A stretch of 24,174 bases of DNA from a virus (IMGVR_UViG_3300046009_000733:1-24174), one strand, 5' to 3'. Counted from the first letter of the stretch, positions 1 through 7,070 are shown. Numbers and translations: made by a program. The notes: generated by a model not told the origin, from the sequence alone.

Positions 1-2
1 CA

Positions 3-986
3 GTAACAACTAGTGTGCCAACTAAAAACCTATCCAACTGGGTCAAGTCAGGCACAGCAGTAACAGCCACATCAGCACAAGATGTAGCCAGACAAGCAGG
101 TCTTGACTGGTCAGTATCATTGCACCAAATGACAGCCGACTACAGCATACCTGGAGCAGGACAGCCACTATCAGTACCAGTAAGAAAAAAACAAGCAGTC
201 ATCAAGACAACACCTTTCGGTGAAGTCACCAACATAGGAGTAGTTGGTAATCGCTACCAAGTATTTCAAAACGGTGAGTTGTTTAGTGCGTTAGATTCCC
301 TGATTGATTCAGGCGAAGCACGCTATGCAGCAGCAGGTGAGTATGATGGTGGAGCAAAGGTATGGATGTTACTTCAGTTACCAACAGAAGTTAACGTAGC
401 CAATGACCCACACGCTGCATTTATCCTGGCTAGAACCAGCCACGATGGCAGCAGTTCAGTCATCATCAAGCCAATCATTGAAAGATTGTTCTGTGCCAAC
501 CAGATAAACAAACTGTATAGAAACAATAACAAGTACACCTATACATTAAAGCACACAACAAATAGTAAGTTAAACCTAGAAGAAGTCAGACATATTATGC
601 AGATATCTTACGAGAGTATTGAAGAATATGAGACTGTTGCCAATGGTTTAATTACTAAATCAGTTAGTAGAGATAAGGCTTTGGAGTATTTCAAAAAAGT
701 ATTTCCACTACCATCTACTATTGAGAACGCACCTCATCACTTACTCAGCCAAGGTGAAAAGAATCAACTCAGCCGTGCAACTACAGCACGTAACATTGCT
801 CGGGCTATCTATGAGAGTAGCCCTACGCAAGAGAACATCCGTGATACGGAGTTCGGTTTGTGGCAATCTATCATTGAGTATGCCGACCACGGCAGACAAG
901 ATAGTGGAACTACAACAGGAGTCAGGGCTATGTCAGGTGGCTCTGATAGCCTAAAGATTAGAGCACTAGAACTACTAACAGTATAA
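3..986 (+). CDS. DUF932 / phage-plasmid-like protein (TIGR03299-type), 5' end cut by window edge
   Basis: The reading frame is open to the left edge. A GTG at 15 could start it, but no ribosome binding site precedes it and the preceding codons (V-T-T-S) read on, so the true start is probably outside the window. The protein has the features of the DUF932 family common in phages and plasmids: an N-terminal AGLDW segment, a VGNRYQVFQN segment, a central TSHDGSSS...PIIERLFCANQ block, and a helical C-terminal half. The biochemical function of the family is not established; members often lie near recombination genes, as here with the exonuclease and ATPase downstream. Family call is fairly sure, function is unknown. 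Confidence 0.85.
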   Translation, partial: VTTSVPTKNLSNWVKSGTAVTATSAQDVARQAGLDWSVSLHQMTADYSIPGAGQPLSVPVRKKQAVIKTTPFGEVTNIGVVGNRYQVFQNGELFSALDSLIDSGEARYAAAGEYDGGAKVWMLLQLPTEVNVANDPHAAFILARTSHDGSSSVIIKPIIERLFCANQINKLYRNNNKYTYTLKHTTNSKLNLEEVRHIMQISYESIEEYETVANGLITKSVSRDKALEYFKKVFPLPSTIENAPHHLLSQGEKNQLSRATTARNIARAIYESSPTQENIRDTEFGLWQSIIEYADHGRQDSGTTTGVRAMSGGSDSLKIRALELLTV

Positions 987-997
987 GGAGACTAACA

Positions 998-1237
998 ATG
1001 GATTACTATATAACTACAAGTCCAGGTGGACATTATCACGATGCTTGTCTATCTAAGGGTTTTGTACAATCACATCAACATATTGTTGTTCGTTTTTCTG
1101 CGTGGAGTAAATGGTATAACGAGCAACGTTTTACAAGAACAACAGTTCAAGTTCCACCACCAGTATTTGTTGGTGATACATACAAGATAGCAGAAGATAT
1201 GGCTGATGAATTAAACAAACAAAAGGAGACAGTATGA
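998..1237 (+). CDS. small phage protein of unknown function
   Basis: A 79-residue ORF starts at ATG 998 behind a clear AAGGAG at spacing about 7, 11 nt after the DUF932 stop. It ends in a 4-nt overlap with the next gene, so the two are probably translationally coupled. The protein is rich in His and aromatic residues in its first half (YYITTSPGGHYHDA) and ends in an acidic-basic helix. No cysteine cluster, signal peptide or membrane segment is visible. I do not recognise a family. Confidence 0.7.
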   Translation: MDYYITTSPGGHYHDACLSKGFVQSHQHIVVRFSAWSKWYNEQRFTRTTVQVPPPVFVGDTYKIAEDMADELNKQKETV

Positions 1238-1701
1238 CAATGTATTACACTGAGTTAAATGGTGCTGAACCAACAGTATCTATCCAAGTAAAAGATACTA
1301 AGTATACTTTTACTAATGAATCACTTACTAGATTAATAGAAGAAAAAGATAACCTGAAAACAAAACTAGAAGAAAAACAAAATCTTATTGACACCCATTG
1401 GGAAAACAAACATAAGATGCGTAAAGAAATATATGAATTCTTTAGTGCTCGTTATGAAACAGGCGATACAGAAATTACCTGTTCTAAAGAAGATGTTAAC
1501 GAATTACTAGAGTCTATTGGCGCAGATATGCTTAAGACTTTGTGGACAATCAGTGGCAGAATTGAATTCACAGTTACTGATATTGAAGCAGAGTCAGAAG
1601 ATGATGCATACCAGATAGTAGAAAATGGTATTGCTATAGAACTAGATGGTGATACAGTTGGCGACTGGTCACTAGACATTACTAGTACTGACGAACAATA
1701 G
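1234..1701 (+). CDS. acidic coiled-coil protein of unknown function
   Basis: A 155-residue ORF overlaps the previous gene by 4 nt (ATGA) and has AAGGAG 7-8 nt upstream of ATG 1234; an alternative ATG lies two codons later. Residues of about 30-60 are heptad-like and rich in Glu and Lys (EEKDNLKTKLEEKQNLIDTH), suggesting a coiled coil. The C-terminal third is strongly acidic (DIEAESEDDAYQIVENGI), resembling the small beta-alpha units seen in other phage accessory proteins. It is the last gene before the structured noncoding stretch at 1711-1884. Function is unknown. Confidence 0.7.
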   Translation: MTMYYTELNGAEPTVSIQVKDTKYTFTNESLTRLIEEKDNLKTKLEEKQNLIDTHWENKHKMRKEIYEFFSARYETGDTEITCSKEDVNELLESIGADMLKTLWTISGRIEFTVTDIEAESEDDAYQIVENGIAIELDGDTVGDWSLDITSTDEQ

Positions 1702-1710
1702 TTTTTGGTA

Positions 1711-1884
1711 GACAACCACACAGGCGTCTAGATTCCATCTGGGCGCATAGGAGATTGTGTGATTGTCAAAACCACGCCGATGCGAATGGTGTCATATCTC
1801 CTTCCGTCTGATACCATTCACTCAAGAAGACGGGCTGGTTTATGATTAGTCTCCTTTATCAGCCCGTCTCTCTAACAAGGAGAC
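1711..1884 (+). ncRNA. candidate structured RNA / cis-regulatory leader with two pseudoknots upstream of the exonuclease gene
   Basis: The 192-nt gap between genes folds into four strong helices. P1 pairs 1711-1722 with 1756-1767 (12 positions, one C-A mismatch). P2, nested in it, pairs 1724-1733 with 1737-1746 (10 bp including two G-U pairs, loop UCC). P3 pairs 1784-1794 with 1809-1819 (11 bp, one G-U, 14-nt loop). P4 pairs 1828-1839 with 1858-1869 (12 bp, one G-U, 18-nt loop). The loops of P3 (1797-1803) and P4 (1850-1856) both contain UCUCCUU. The 3' bulge between P2 and P1 holds AGGAGAU (1749-1755), complementary to 1796-1802 of the P3 loop. The downstream ribosome binding site AAGGAGAC (1877-1884) is complementary to 1849-1856 of the P4 loop. 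Pairings are read directly; a regulatory role is inference. It matches no RNA class that I know. Confidence 0.6.
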
Positions 1885-1893
1885 AAGGACCCA

Positions 1894-2661
1894 ATGGCAC
1901 GTACTGAAATAGACCGTGATAGATATGGAAGACCACTGGTCAAGCCACCTAAAGGTGGTACGCCAATTGCTTACACTAGGGCTACAACAATAGCCAACAG
2001 TCTTGATGACCCATCAGCATTGACCGCCTGGAAAATGCGTATGGCAGCAATAGGATTAACAGTGCGAAGTGATTTGTTATTAGCAATCAATGCATCGCAA
2101 GATGATAAGATGGCTATTAACAAGTATATAGAAGATGCTATGGAAGTAGCAGGTGCTAGTCGTGCAGCGACTATCGGCACAGCACTTCACGCATTTACAG
2201 AGAAACTAGATTTGGGACAGGAACTTGGACCTATTCCAGACGAGTGGGCAGGGGACATCCGAGCCTATGAAGAAACAACAAAGCAACTAAATAAAATCTT
2301 TATAGAACAATTCTGTGTGCTAGATAAATTCAAGATTGCTGGCACACCAGACAGACTTGTTGAATATAAAGGTGAAAGATTCATTGCAGATATAAAGACA
2401 GGTCGTATAGACCATCCAAATAATATAGCAATCCAGTTAGCAATTTATGCTAACGGGTTGCCTTATGATGTGCAGACGGCAACCCGTGGTAGTTGGGGAG
2501 AAGTCAACAAGGAAAAAGCAATTATCATTCACTTACCAGCAGGAACTGGTCTATGCAAATTAGTTTGGATAGACATAGCAGAAGGCTGGAAAGGAGTACA
2601 ATTTGCAATGAAGGTAAGACAATGGCGAGACAAGAAAGGTCTCGTTACACCACTAGAGTAA
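1894..2661 (+). CDS. Cas4/RecB-like PD-(D/E)XK exonuclease
   Basis: A 255-residue protein with the motif order of the Cas4/RecB nuclease family: GTALH at residues 95-99, GTPDR at 150-154 (metal-binding Asp153), ADIKTG at 165-170 (the D/E-x-K core) and QLAIYANG at 181-188 (the Q-x3-Y motif). Such phage enzymes degrade DNA ends during recombination and replication. No C-terminal four-cysteine iron-sulfur signature is visible, so it is nearer to the phage RecB-like exonucleases than to canonical Cas4. The start is ATG 1894, 9 nt after AAGGAGAC (1877-1884). That site is complementary to the loop of the upstream hairpin, so translation may be controlled by the RNA element. Confidence 0.85.
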   Translation: MARTEIDRDRYGRPLVKPPKGGTPIAYTRATTIANSLDDPSALTAWKMRMAAIGLTVRSDLLLAINASQDDKMAINKYIEDAMEVAGASRAATIGTALHAFTEKLDLGQELGPIPDEWAGDIRAYEETTKQLNKIFIEQFCVLDKFKIAGTPDRLVEYKGERFIADIKTGRIDHPNNIAIQLAIYANGLPYDVQTATRGSWGEVNKEKAIIIHLPAGTGLCKLVWIDIAEGWKGVQFAMKVRQWRDKKGLVTPLE

Positions 2662-2671
2662 GGAGAAGATA

Positions 2672-3130
2672 GTGTCTTCAACAGAAGCACCAATCAGTAT
2701 CACAGTAAAGTCAACAGCAGGTAGTTTAATTACAGTCCGTGCCGAAACAGGAAACCAACTTGATAACCTAGTAGCAGAGGCATTGGAATCAATTAAGTCT
2801 GCAGTAATGGAACTAGAATCAGCATCAAAAAACTACTCTAGCCCAGCACCTATGTCATCAGCACAGGTAGCAGCAAGTCTGGGCGCTAGTATCGTAGAGA
2901 CTCAACCAACACCAGAAGGTTGGGCAACTACATCATCACCATCAATCGGTGGTGGACGCAATTGTCCACACGGAAAGATGACAGCAATCCAGGGAACAGG
3001 TAAAGACGGCAAGATGTACCGTGGTTATTTCTGTGCAGCACAAAAAGGTGCATTGGATAAATGCAAAAATGTCTATGCGAGAGTGGGTACACCAGACTGG
3101 AATACATTTGTTCCAGACCAGGTAAAGTAA
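2672..3130 (+). CDS. small protein with C-terminal Cys/His cluster, possible DNA-binding partner of the exonuclease
   Basis: A 152-residue ORF starts at GTG 2672 behind AAGGAG at spacing about 6. The N-terminal 40 residues look like a beta-rich unit (ISITVKSTAGSLITVRAET) followed by a helix. Residues 60-95 are a low-complexity Ser/Pro/Ala linker. The C-terminal part carries NCPHGKM, then GYFCAAQ and DKCKN, a Cys-His-Cys-Cys pattern that could bind zinc. Its place between the exonuclease and the ATPase suggests a role in handling DNA, but this is inference from context only. The stop at 3128-3130 directly abuts the next ATG. Confidence 0.65.
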   Translation: MSSTEAPISITVKSTAGSLITVRAETGNQLDNLVAEALESIKSAVMELESASKNYSSPAPMSSAQVAASLGASIVETQPTPEGWATTSSPSIGGGRNCPHGKMTAIQGTGKDGKMYRGYFCAAQKGALDKCKNVYARVGTPDWNTFVPDQVK

Positions 3131-3949
3131 ATGCGTACATTAAAACGTAGCATCAACAAAGCAGAGGTGGGTGGCGAACCATTGCCACCCGCTTTTGCGG
3201 CGTTTGAACGAGCAGGAATTATTCTGCGCCGTGCAGAAATCACAATGATTGCAGGCACCCCAGGTGCAGGTAAGTCATCAATAGCATTAGCAATAGCAGC
3301 CAGAGCAAAAGTACCTACACTTTATTTCAGTGCAGATACCAACGCTCACACTATGGCTATGCGATTAGTAGCAATGTCTAGTCATATATCTCAACAAGCA
3401 GCAGAACAATTACTAAAGCGTGACCCAAAACAAGCAGAAGAAGTATTGGTTATGAACAATCATTTGTTCTGGTCATTTGAATCTACACCAACACTAAAAG
3501 ATTTAGATGAAGAAGTATCTGCATTTGAAACTGTATGGGGTAGAAGTCCTACGCTTATTGTTGTAGATAACTTGATGGATATAGCAATGGATGGACACGA
3601 AGAATTCCAAGGTATGCGTGCTGCTATGAAAGAGTTAAAGTATCTTGCAAGAGATACTAACTCAGCAGTATTAGTTCTGCACCATACTAAAGAAGGATTT
3701 GATGGCTATCCTTGCCAGCCACGTAATGCTATTCAAGGTCTAGTAAATCAGATACCAGCAATGGTTTTGACTATCGGACAAATGAAACAAGGAGACGAGA
3801 CCTATCTCTGTGTAGCCCCAGTCAAGAACAGATATGGACGAGCAGACCAGACAGGTAACAATTATGTCAGCCTTGCCTTTAACCCAGACAATATGTACTT
3901 AGATGATGTTCAAGTTAAATATATGCAAGAGACAGTATACGGAAATTAA
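3131..3949 (+). CDS. RecA/DnaB-fold ATPase (AAA_25-type, putative replicative helicase or loader)
   Basis: A 272-residue RecA-fold protein: Walker A GTPGAGKS at residues 42-49, Walker B LIVVD at 142-146, a HHTKE segment at 184-188 typical of DnaB/RepA-type ATPases, and KNRYGR at 232-237 which may supply the arginine contact. It lacks a DnaB N-terminal domain, so it is closer to RepA/KaiC-like or Gp4C-like helicases. In this operon, with a CHC2/TOPRIM primase downstream, the natural role is DNA unwinding at the fork or recombination. ATG 3131 begins directly after the previous stop codon, suggesting coupled translation. Fold is certain; the precise activity is inferred. Confidence 0.85.
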   Translation: MRTLKRSINKAEVGGEPLPPAFAAFERAGIILRRAEITMIAGTPGAGKSSIALAIAARAKVPTLYFSADTNAHTMAMRLVAMSSHISQQAAEQLLKRDPKQAEEVLVMNNHLFWSFESTPTLKDLDEEVSAFETVWGRSPTLIVVDNLMDIAMDGHEEFQGMRAAMKELKYLARDTNSAVLVLHHTKEGFDGYPCQPRNAIQGLVNQIPAMVLTIGQMKQGDETYLCVAPVKNRYGRADQTGNNYVSLAFNPDNMYLDDVQVKYMQETVYGN

Positions 3950-3952
3950 AAT

Positions 3953-4303
3953 TTGAGTAGTGCAGCCAAACGCAAAGGTAGTCAAGCAGAACGAGATGTT
4001 GTTGCTTGGCTTAAGGCTAATGGCTTTAAGTATGCGGACCGCAGACTAGCAGGAGCAACCCTAGATAAAGGCGATATTAGTGGAGTTCCAGGAGTCACTA
4101 TTGAAATAAAGAACCACGCTAAGATGGATTTATCTGGTTGGCTAGCAGAATTAGAAATAGAAATGAAAAACGATGGTGCTTGGACAGGTACAGTCCTACA
4201 TAAACGGAGGAACAAAGGTAATGTAGGTGAATGGTATGCAACTATGCCAGCCAAAATTTGGTTAGAACTTATAAAGGAGATTATAAATGGTAGAAGTAAT
4301 TGA
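3953..4303 (+). CDS. PD-(D/E)XK endonuclease, Holliday-junction-resolvase-like
   Basis: A 116-residue protein with the pattern of Hjc-like resolvases: N-terminal RKGSQAERDVVAWLKANGF (Glu13), then GDISGVPG (Asp41), and IEIKN (Glu51-x-Lys53). The length and motif order fit the family, whose members cut branched DNA to resolve replication and recombination intermediates. The only reasonable start is TTG 3953, 3 nt after the ATPase stop, with GGA at suitable distance; no in-frame ATG occurs before the nuclease motif. The 3' end overlaps the next gene by 17 nt. Confidence 0.75.
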   Translation: MSSAAKRKGSQAERDVVAWLKANGFKYADRRLAGATLDKGDISGVPGVTIEIKNHAKMDLSGWLAELEIEMKNDGAWTGTVLHKRRNKGNVGEWYATMPAKIWLELIKEIINGRSN

Positions 4304-4487
4304 TGAAGTTATAGAAGAATTAGAAAATAAAATTCTTACACATCGTAGATTAGGAATAATGTATGAAGGACAAGAAGATTATGCTACAGAAGATAAACAT
4401 TATACAGCAGCATTTGCATACGAAATGGCTTTAATAATTGTTAAAAAACATTACAATAAAGAAAGGGCATTGAAACTTGTTAAATGA
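4287..4487 (+). CDS. small helical protein of unknown function
   Basis: A 66-residue ORF starts at ATG 4287 inside the nuclease gene, with a good AAGGAG about 7 nt upstream. It is predicted to be mostly helical: an acidic first helix (VIDEVIEELENKILTHRR), a middle with MYEGQEDYATEDKHYTAAF and a basic C-terminal helix ending in KKHYNKERALKLVK. The layout resembles a small helix-turn-helix bundle such as a TPR-like pair, but no family is recognisable. About 50 nt of noncoding sequence follow before the primase gene. Confidence 0.65.
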   Translation: MVEVIDEVIEELENKILTHRRLGIMYEGQEDYATEDKHYTAAFAYEMALIIVKKHYNKERALKLVK

Positions 4488-4538
4488 ATTTACTATTTTG
4501 TTTATGTATTTACAACAAGAATTGTTAGGATTGTTACT

Positions 4539-4931
4539 ATGGATAAGCACAGCATTGCTGCTTACTTAGAACATATAGGCGCCAGCCTGCCTGCTGTGGG
4601 CAGTGGCTGGCGAAAGATGCGCTGTCCATTTCATCCAGATAAACACGCATCAGCAGGTGTTAATTTTACAGAGGAAAGATTCAAGTGCCACGGTTGTGGA
4701 GTCGGTGGCGATGTCTATGATTTAATTATGCAAAGAGAAGGAGGTAACTATCGTGAGGCTGTCAAATTCGCAGAGGCAATTTCTCCTACAGGCAACACAA
4801 GAATACGCCCAGCACATACATCAAGCCACAGATTATCTGGCAACACGGAGTCTGTCGGTAGAAGAAGCAAAGAAGTTTCATTTAGGAGTAGTGGACAATC
4901 CATTACCAGGTCACGAAGGCTACAAGGGTAA
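4539..4931 (+). CDS. primase zinc-binding domain (CHC2-type), N-terminal half of a split primase
   Basis: Residues 1-81 are a clean CHC2 zinc finger of the DnaG type: Cys29-Pro-Phe-His32, Cys50-x2-Cys53, then GVGGDVYDLIMQREGGNYREAV, the usual helix that closes this domain. In bacterial and phage primases it contacts template DNA. After about residue 81 the frame becomes an unlikely Ser/Arg-rich tail of 49 residues, while the expected continuation appears in the +1 frame as the TOPRIM gene. The start is ATG 4539 with a modest GGA upstream. It is either a true separate gene with an out-of-frame tail, or the first part of a frameshifted primase. Confidence 0.75.
   Translation: MDKHSIAAYLEHIGASLPAVGSGWRKMRCPFHPDKHASAGVNFTEERFKCHGCGVGGDVYDLIMQREGGNYREAVKFAEAISPTGNTRIRPAHTSSHRLSGNTESVGRRSKEVSFRSSGQSITRSRRLQG
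4738..4745 (+). promoter_or_regulatory. consensus ribosome binding site inside the CHC2 gene, for the TOPRIM gene
   Basis: AAGGAGGT lies 7 nt before GTG 4753, the start of the overlapping TOPRIM frame. It supports independent translation of the second primase half. The caveat is that the same bases encode the Glu-Gly-Gly of the CHC2 domain, a residue run common in this family, so part of the match may be coding constraint. Confidence 0.5.
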
Positions 4932-5382
4932 GTTAGTAATACCTTACACAACACCATCAGGTGTAGTTGACTTACGCTTTCGCAGCATCCACGGTGAGGA
5001 CCCTAAATATATAGGATTACCTGGTGCTAAAACTACAATGTTTAATGCACAAGCAGTACTGACAGCAAACCAATACATATGTGTAACCGAAGGTGAAATA
5101 GATTGCGTAACAGTTGCAGTCAAAACAAATCACCCAGCAGTAGGCATACCAGGGGCTAACAATTGGAAGCCGTATTACACCAAGATACTAGATGACTTTG
5201 AAGTAGTCATAGTTCTAGCAGATGGTGATGCCCCAGGACTAGAGTTTGGTAAAAAGATTAGCCGTGAGTTAGGCAACGTAAACATAGTTCAAATGCCAGA
5301 AGGACACGATGTAAATAGCATTGTGATACAGGAAGGAGTACAATTTTTAGATGACAAAATCAGAAAATGCTTGGGAGGATAG
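4753..5382 (+). CDS. primase TOPRIM domain, C-terminal half of a split primase
   Basis: A 209-residue ORF from GTG 4753, in the +1 frame relative to the CHC2 gene and overlapping it by 179 nt. From residue 14 it reads as a primase: a helical QEYAQHIHQATDYLATRSLSVEEA linker region (residues 16-39), the segment GKLVIPYTTPSGVVDLRFRSI, and the TOPRIM domain with Glu113 in VTEGEID and Asp157/Asp159 in LADGDAPG, the metal-binding residues. Phage primases normally carry both domains in one chain. A helicase domain is not fused here; the separate ATPase at 3131 may fill that role. The first 13 residues are the shadow of CHC2 coding. Splitting versus frameshift is discussed under findings. Confidence 0.8.
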   Translation: MRLSNSQRQFLLQATQEYAQHIHQATDYLATRSLSVEEAKKFHLGVVDNPLPGHEGYKGKLVIPYTTPSGVVDLRFRSIHGEDPKYIGLPGAKTTMFNAQAVLTANQYICVTEGEIDCVTVAVKTNHPAVGIPGANNWKPYYTKILDDFEVVIVLADGDAPGLEFGKKISRELGNVNIVQMPEGHDVNSIVIQEGVQFLDDKIRKCLGG

Positions 5383-5668
5383 AGAAGAAATGGAGCGAGT
5401 CTGGGGTTATATAAAAGAAAACCCATTAATAATTGGCCTGCCAGTATCAGAACGCAGAGGCATAGATTTACTCTCAGCATTAAGAGACATATACGAAACC
5501 AATAAGACAAATACAGATGGTGCTCAGGTATTATTAACTATGCTAGCCAACGTGCTAGTAGCAGCATCTCAAGGCGATGGTGAAGAAATAGTAGAAGAAG
5601 TCCTAGTACAAGATGCAATGCTTCAATTTGAGCAGAAGATGAAGGATATATTAAATGAAGGACATTAG
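5351..5668 (+). CDS. small acidic helical protein of unknown function
   Basis: A 105-residue ORF overlaps the TOPRIM gene by 32 nt. ATG 5351 has AAGGAG at a long spacing of 12 nt. An alternative ATG at 5390, just after the TOPRIM stop, has GGGAGGAT at spacing 9 and would give a 92-residue product beginning MERVWGYIKENP, so the start is uncertain. The protein is helical and acidic, with EEIVEEVLVQDAMLQFEQKMKDIL at the C terminus. No family is recognised. Confidence 0.65.
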   Translation: MTKSENAWEDREEMERVWGYIKENPLIIGLPVSERRGIDLLSALRDIYETNKTNTDGAQVLLTMLANVLVAASQGDGEEIVEEVLVQDAMLQFEQKMKDILNEGH

Positions 5669-5969
5669 TCATTTAGATGAAATAATTACAGAACTTAAAA
5701 TTACAATGGTTCAAAAACATCAAGACTACGGACCATACAACATAGCCCACGCACCTGGCGGTCCTATGAATGGGCTATTGGTTCGTATGCACGACAAGAT
5801 GGAACGACTACAGAATTTGTTTTACAAAAGAAACAACACGCCGAACTACGAATCTATAGAGGATACGCTGAAAGACCTAGCAAACTATGCCATAATAGGA
5901 CTTATGGTACAAAGAGGTCAATGGGAAGGTGTCGGCGAGAATCGTGATAGTTCACCTAACAAAGGATGA
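5655..5969 (+). CDS. nucleotide-modification-associated domain 1 protein (DUF1599/Nmad1-like)
   Basis: A 104-residue helical protein with the family signature KHQDYGPYNI, GPMNGLLVRMHDKMERLQNL and ESIEDTLKDLANYAIIG. The conserved acidic and amide residues (D-Y-G, R-x-x-D-K-x-E-R, D-x-x-D-x-A-N-Y) resemble the all-alpha NTP pyrophosphohydrolase pattern, so a role in nucleotide pool handling or base modification is plausible. It starts at ATG 5655 with AAGGAT 7 nt upstream and overlaps the preceding gene by 14 nt. Family assignment is fairly firm, substrate unknown. Confidence 0.75.
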   Translation: MKDISHLDEIITELKITMVQKHQDYGPYNIAHAPGGPMNGLLVRMHDKMERLQNLFYKRNNTPNYESIEDTLKDLANYAIIGLMVQRGQWEGVGENRDSSPNKG

Positions 5970-6426
5970 AGTTAGAGTCTGCACTTTATTAGCCGTTGAA
6001 AGATGGCTAACTAAGTTCGGCTCAATAGATAGACCTAACTACGCATACGGCAAACAGACTGGCAGACTAGAGCCAGAAATAAATGCAAACATCAGAGCCA
6101 ATATAGCCGAATGGGCAGTAGCAAAAAAATATAATCTTCAATGGTCTGTGCCTTGGTATCCTAATGAATTGCACAAGGATAGAAAAAATATACCTGATGT
6201 TGGAAATGTTGAGATTAGAACTGTAAGAACCCGTGACTCTATACCATTTTGGCGCAAAGATATTAATAAAAAAATTGTAGGTGTAAAGGTATTAGATGAA
6301 GAATACTATTCATCTGTACACATATACGGAAGTTTTAATGCTAATGATTATATGAAGCCTGAGTATGTTGATGCTCAGATAGATGGCTGGCGTGTACCAG
6401 TATCGGAGATTAAAGAAACAACTTGA
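5929..6426 (+). CDS. unknown protein, possible PD-(D/E)XK-like fold
   Basis: A 165-residue ORF overlapping the Nmad1 gene by 41 nt. The start may be GTG 5929 or GTG 5944; neither has a strong ribosome binding site. Residues of about 55-120 carry NIRANIAEWAVAKKYNLQW (Glu61), NIPDVGNVEIRTVR (Asp90, Glu95, Arg97) and KKIVGVKVL, which resembles the order Glu helix, Asp strand, E-x-K strand of restriction-endonuclease-like folds with Arg in place of Lys. This is a weak resemblance, given as inference. The stop overlaps the next start by 1 nt (TGATG). Confidence 0.55.
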   Translation: MSARIVIVHLTKDEVRVCTLLAVERWLTKFGSIDRPNYAYGKQTGRLEPEINANIRANIAEWAVAKKYNLQWSVPWYPNELHKDRKNIPDVGNVEIRTVRTRDSIPFWRKDINKKIVGVKVLDEEYYSSVHIYGSFNANDYMKPEYVDAQIDGWRVPVSEIKETT

Positions 6427-7070
6427 TGAGCGATTACATAGCCGAGTACGATGCTTTAGTAGCATCTTTATCTAATGAATACCATAGAAAATATCCTATG
6501 GTTGAAGCACTAGATATTCAACAAATGTTATGGCTATGGTTTGTTACTCACCCTGCAAAATATAAAGAGTGGTCAGCATTAGAACAGAAAGATAGAGACA
6601 AGTTAATAGCAAAATCTCTTAGAAATGCAGCAATAAAATATTGCGAAAAAGAAAAAGCCAAGACAGTTGGCTATGAATTAATAGACCTTTATTACTATGA
6701 TGCCTCTGTGATTGAGGTATTTCTACCTAGTATTATTTCAGAATCCTACGAGATACCTACAAAAATTAAAGACTTAAACTTTAAAGTAAGTAAATCAGAA
6801 TCAGTTACAGATGGTAACAACTGGTTAGTTTTAAGGTCAGATATAGCCAATGCTTTTTACAAACTAACAGAGGCTAAACAGAATGTACTTAGAATTAAAT
6901 TCAGCACAGACTCTAACGAATGGAGTAACGTAGCAAAGGATTTAAGTACATCAGTTGATGGTGCAAGAATGAAAGTCCAACGGGCTATCAACTCTTTGAT
7001 AAGAAACCTAGGTGGATGGAGAGCATACTCTGATGAAGATGTACAACAGGCAGATGAAAACAATGAGTGA
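6426..7070 (+). CDS. sigma-factor-like helix-turn-helix protein
   Basis: A 214-residue protein starting at ATG 6426 within TGATG; a TTG three bases earlier is less likely. An N-terminal helical part (MVEALDIQQMLWLWFVTHP) looks like a diverged sigma region 2. Residues of about 139-198 (LTEAKQNVLRIKFSTDS, then WSNVAKDLSTSVDGARMKVQRA) look like a region 4 HTH of the sigma-70 kind: an aromatic-Leu start, an A-K-x-L-x-x-S-x-x-G-A-R-x-x-V-x-R-A pattern and a final basic helix. Phage sigma-like proteins often redirect host polymerase to late genes, so it could activate the minus-strand arm. That role is inference. Confidence 0.6.
   Translation: MSDYIAEYDALVASLSNEYHRKYPMVEALDIQQMLWLWFVTHPAKYKEWSALEQKDRDKLIAKSLRNAAIKYCEKEKAKTVGYELIDLYYYDASVIEVFLPSIISESYEIPTKIKDLNFKVSKSESVTDGNNWLVLRSDIANAFYKLTEAKQNVLRIKFSTDSNEWSNVAKDLSTSVDGARMKVQRAINSLIRNLGGWRAYSDEDVQQADENNE

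Noticed and set aside
1894-2661. A CRISPR-associated role for the Cas4-like protein
   Set aside because: No iron-sulfur cysteines, cas genes or repeats are present; phage RecB-like exonuclease is the simpler reading.
4504-4569. A 21-residue hydrophobic peptide frame (MYLQQELLGLLLWIS...) before the primase gene
   Set aside because: It lacks a ribosome binding site and overlaps the primase start in another frame, so it is probably chance.
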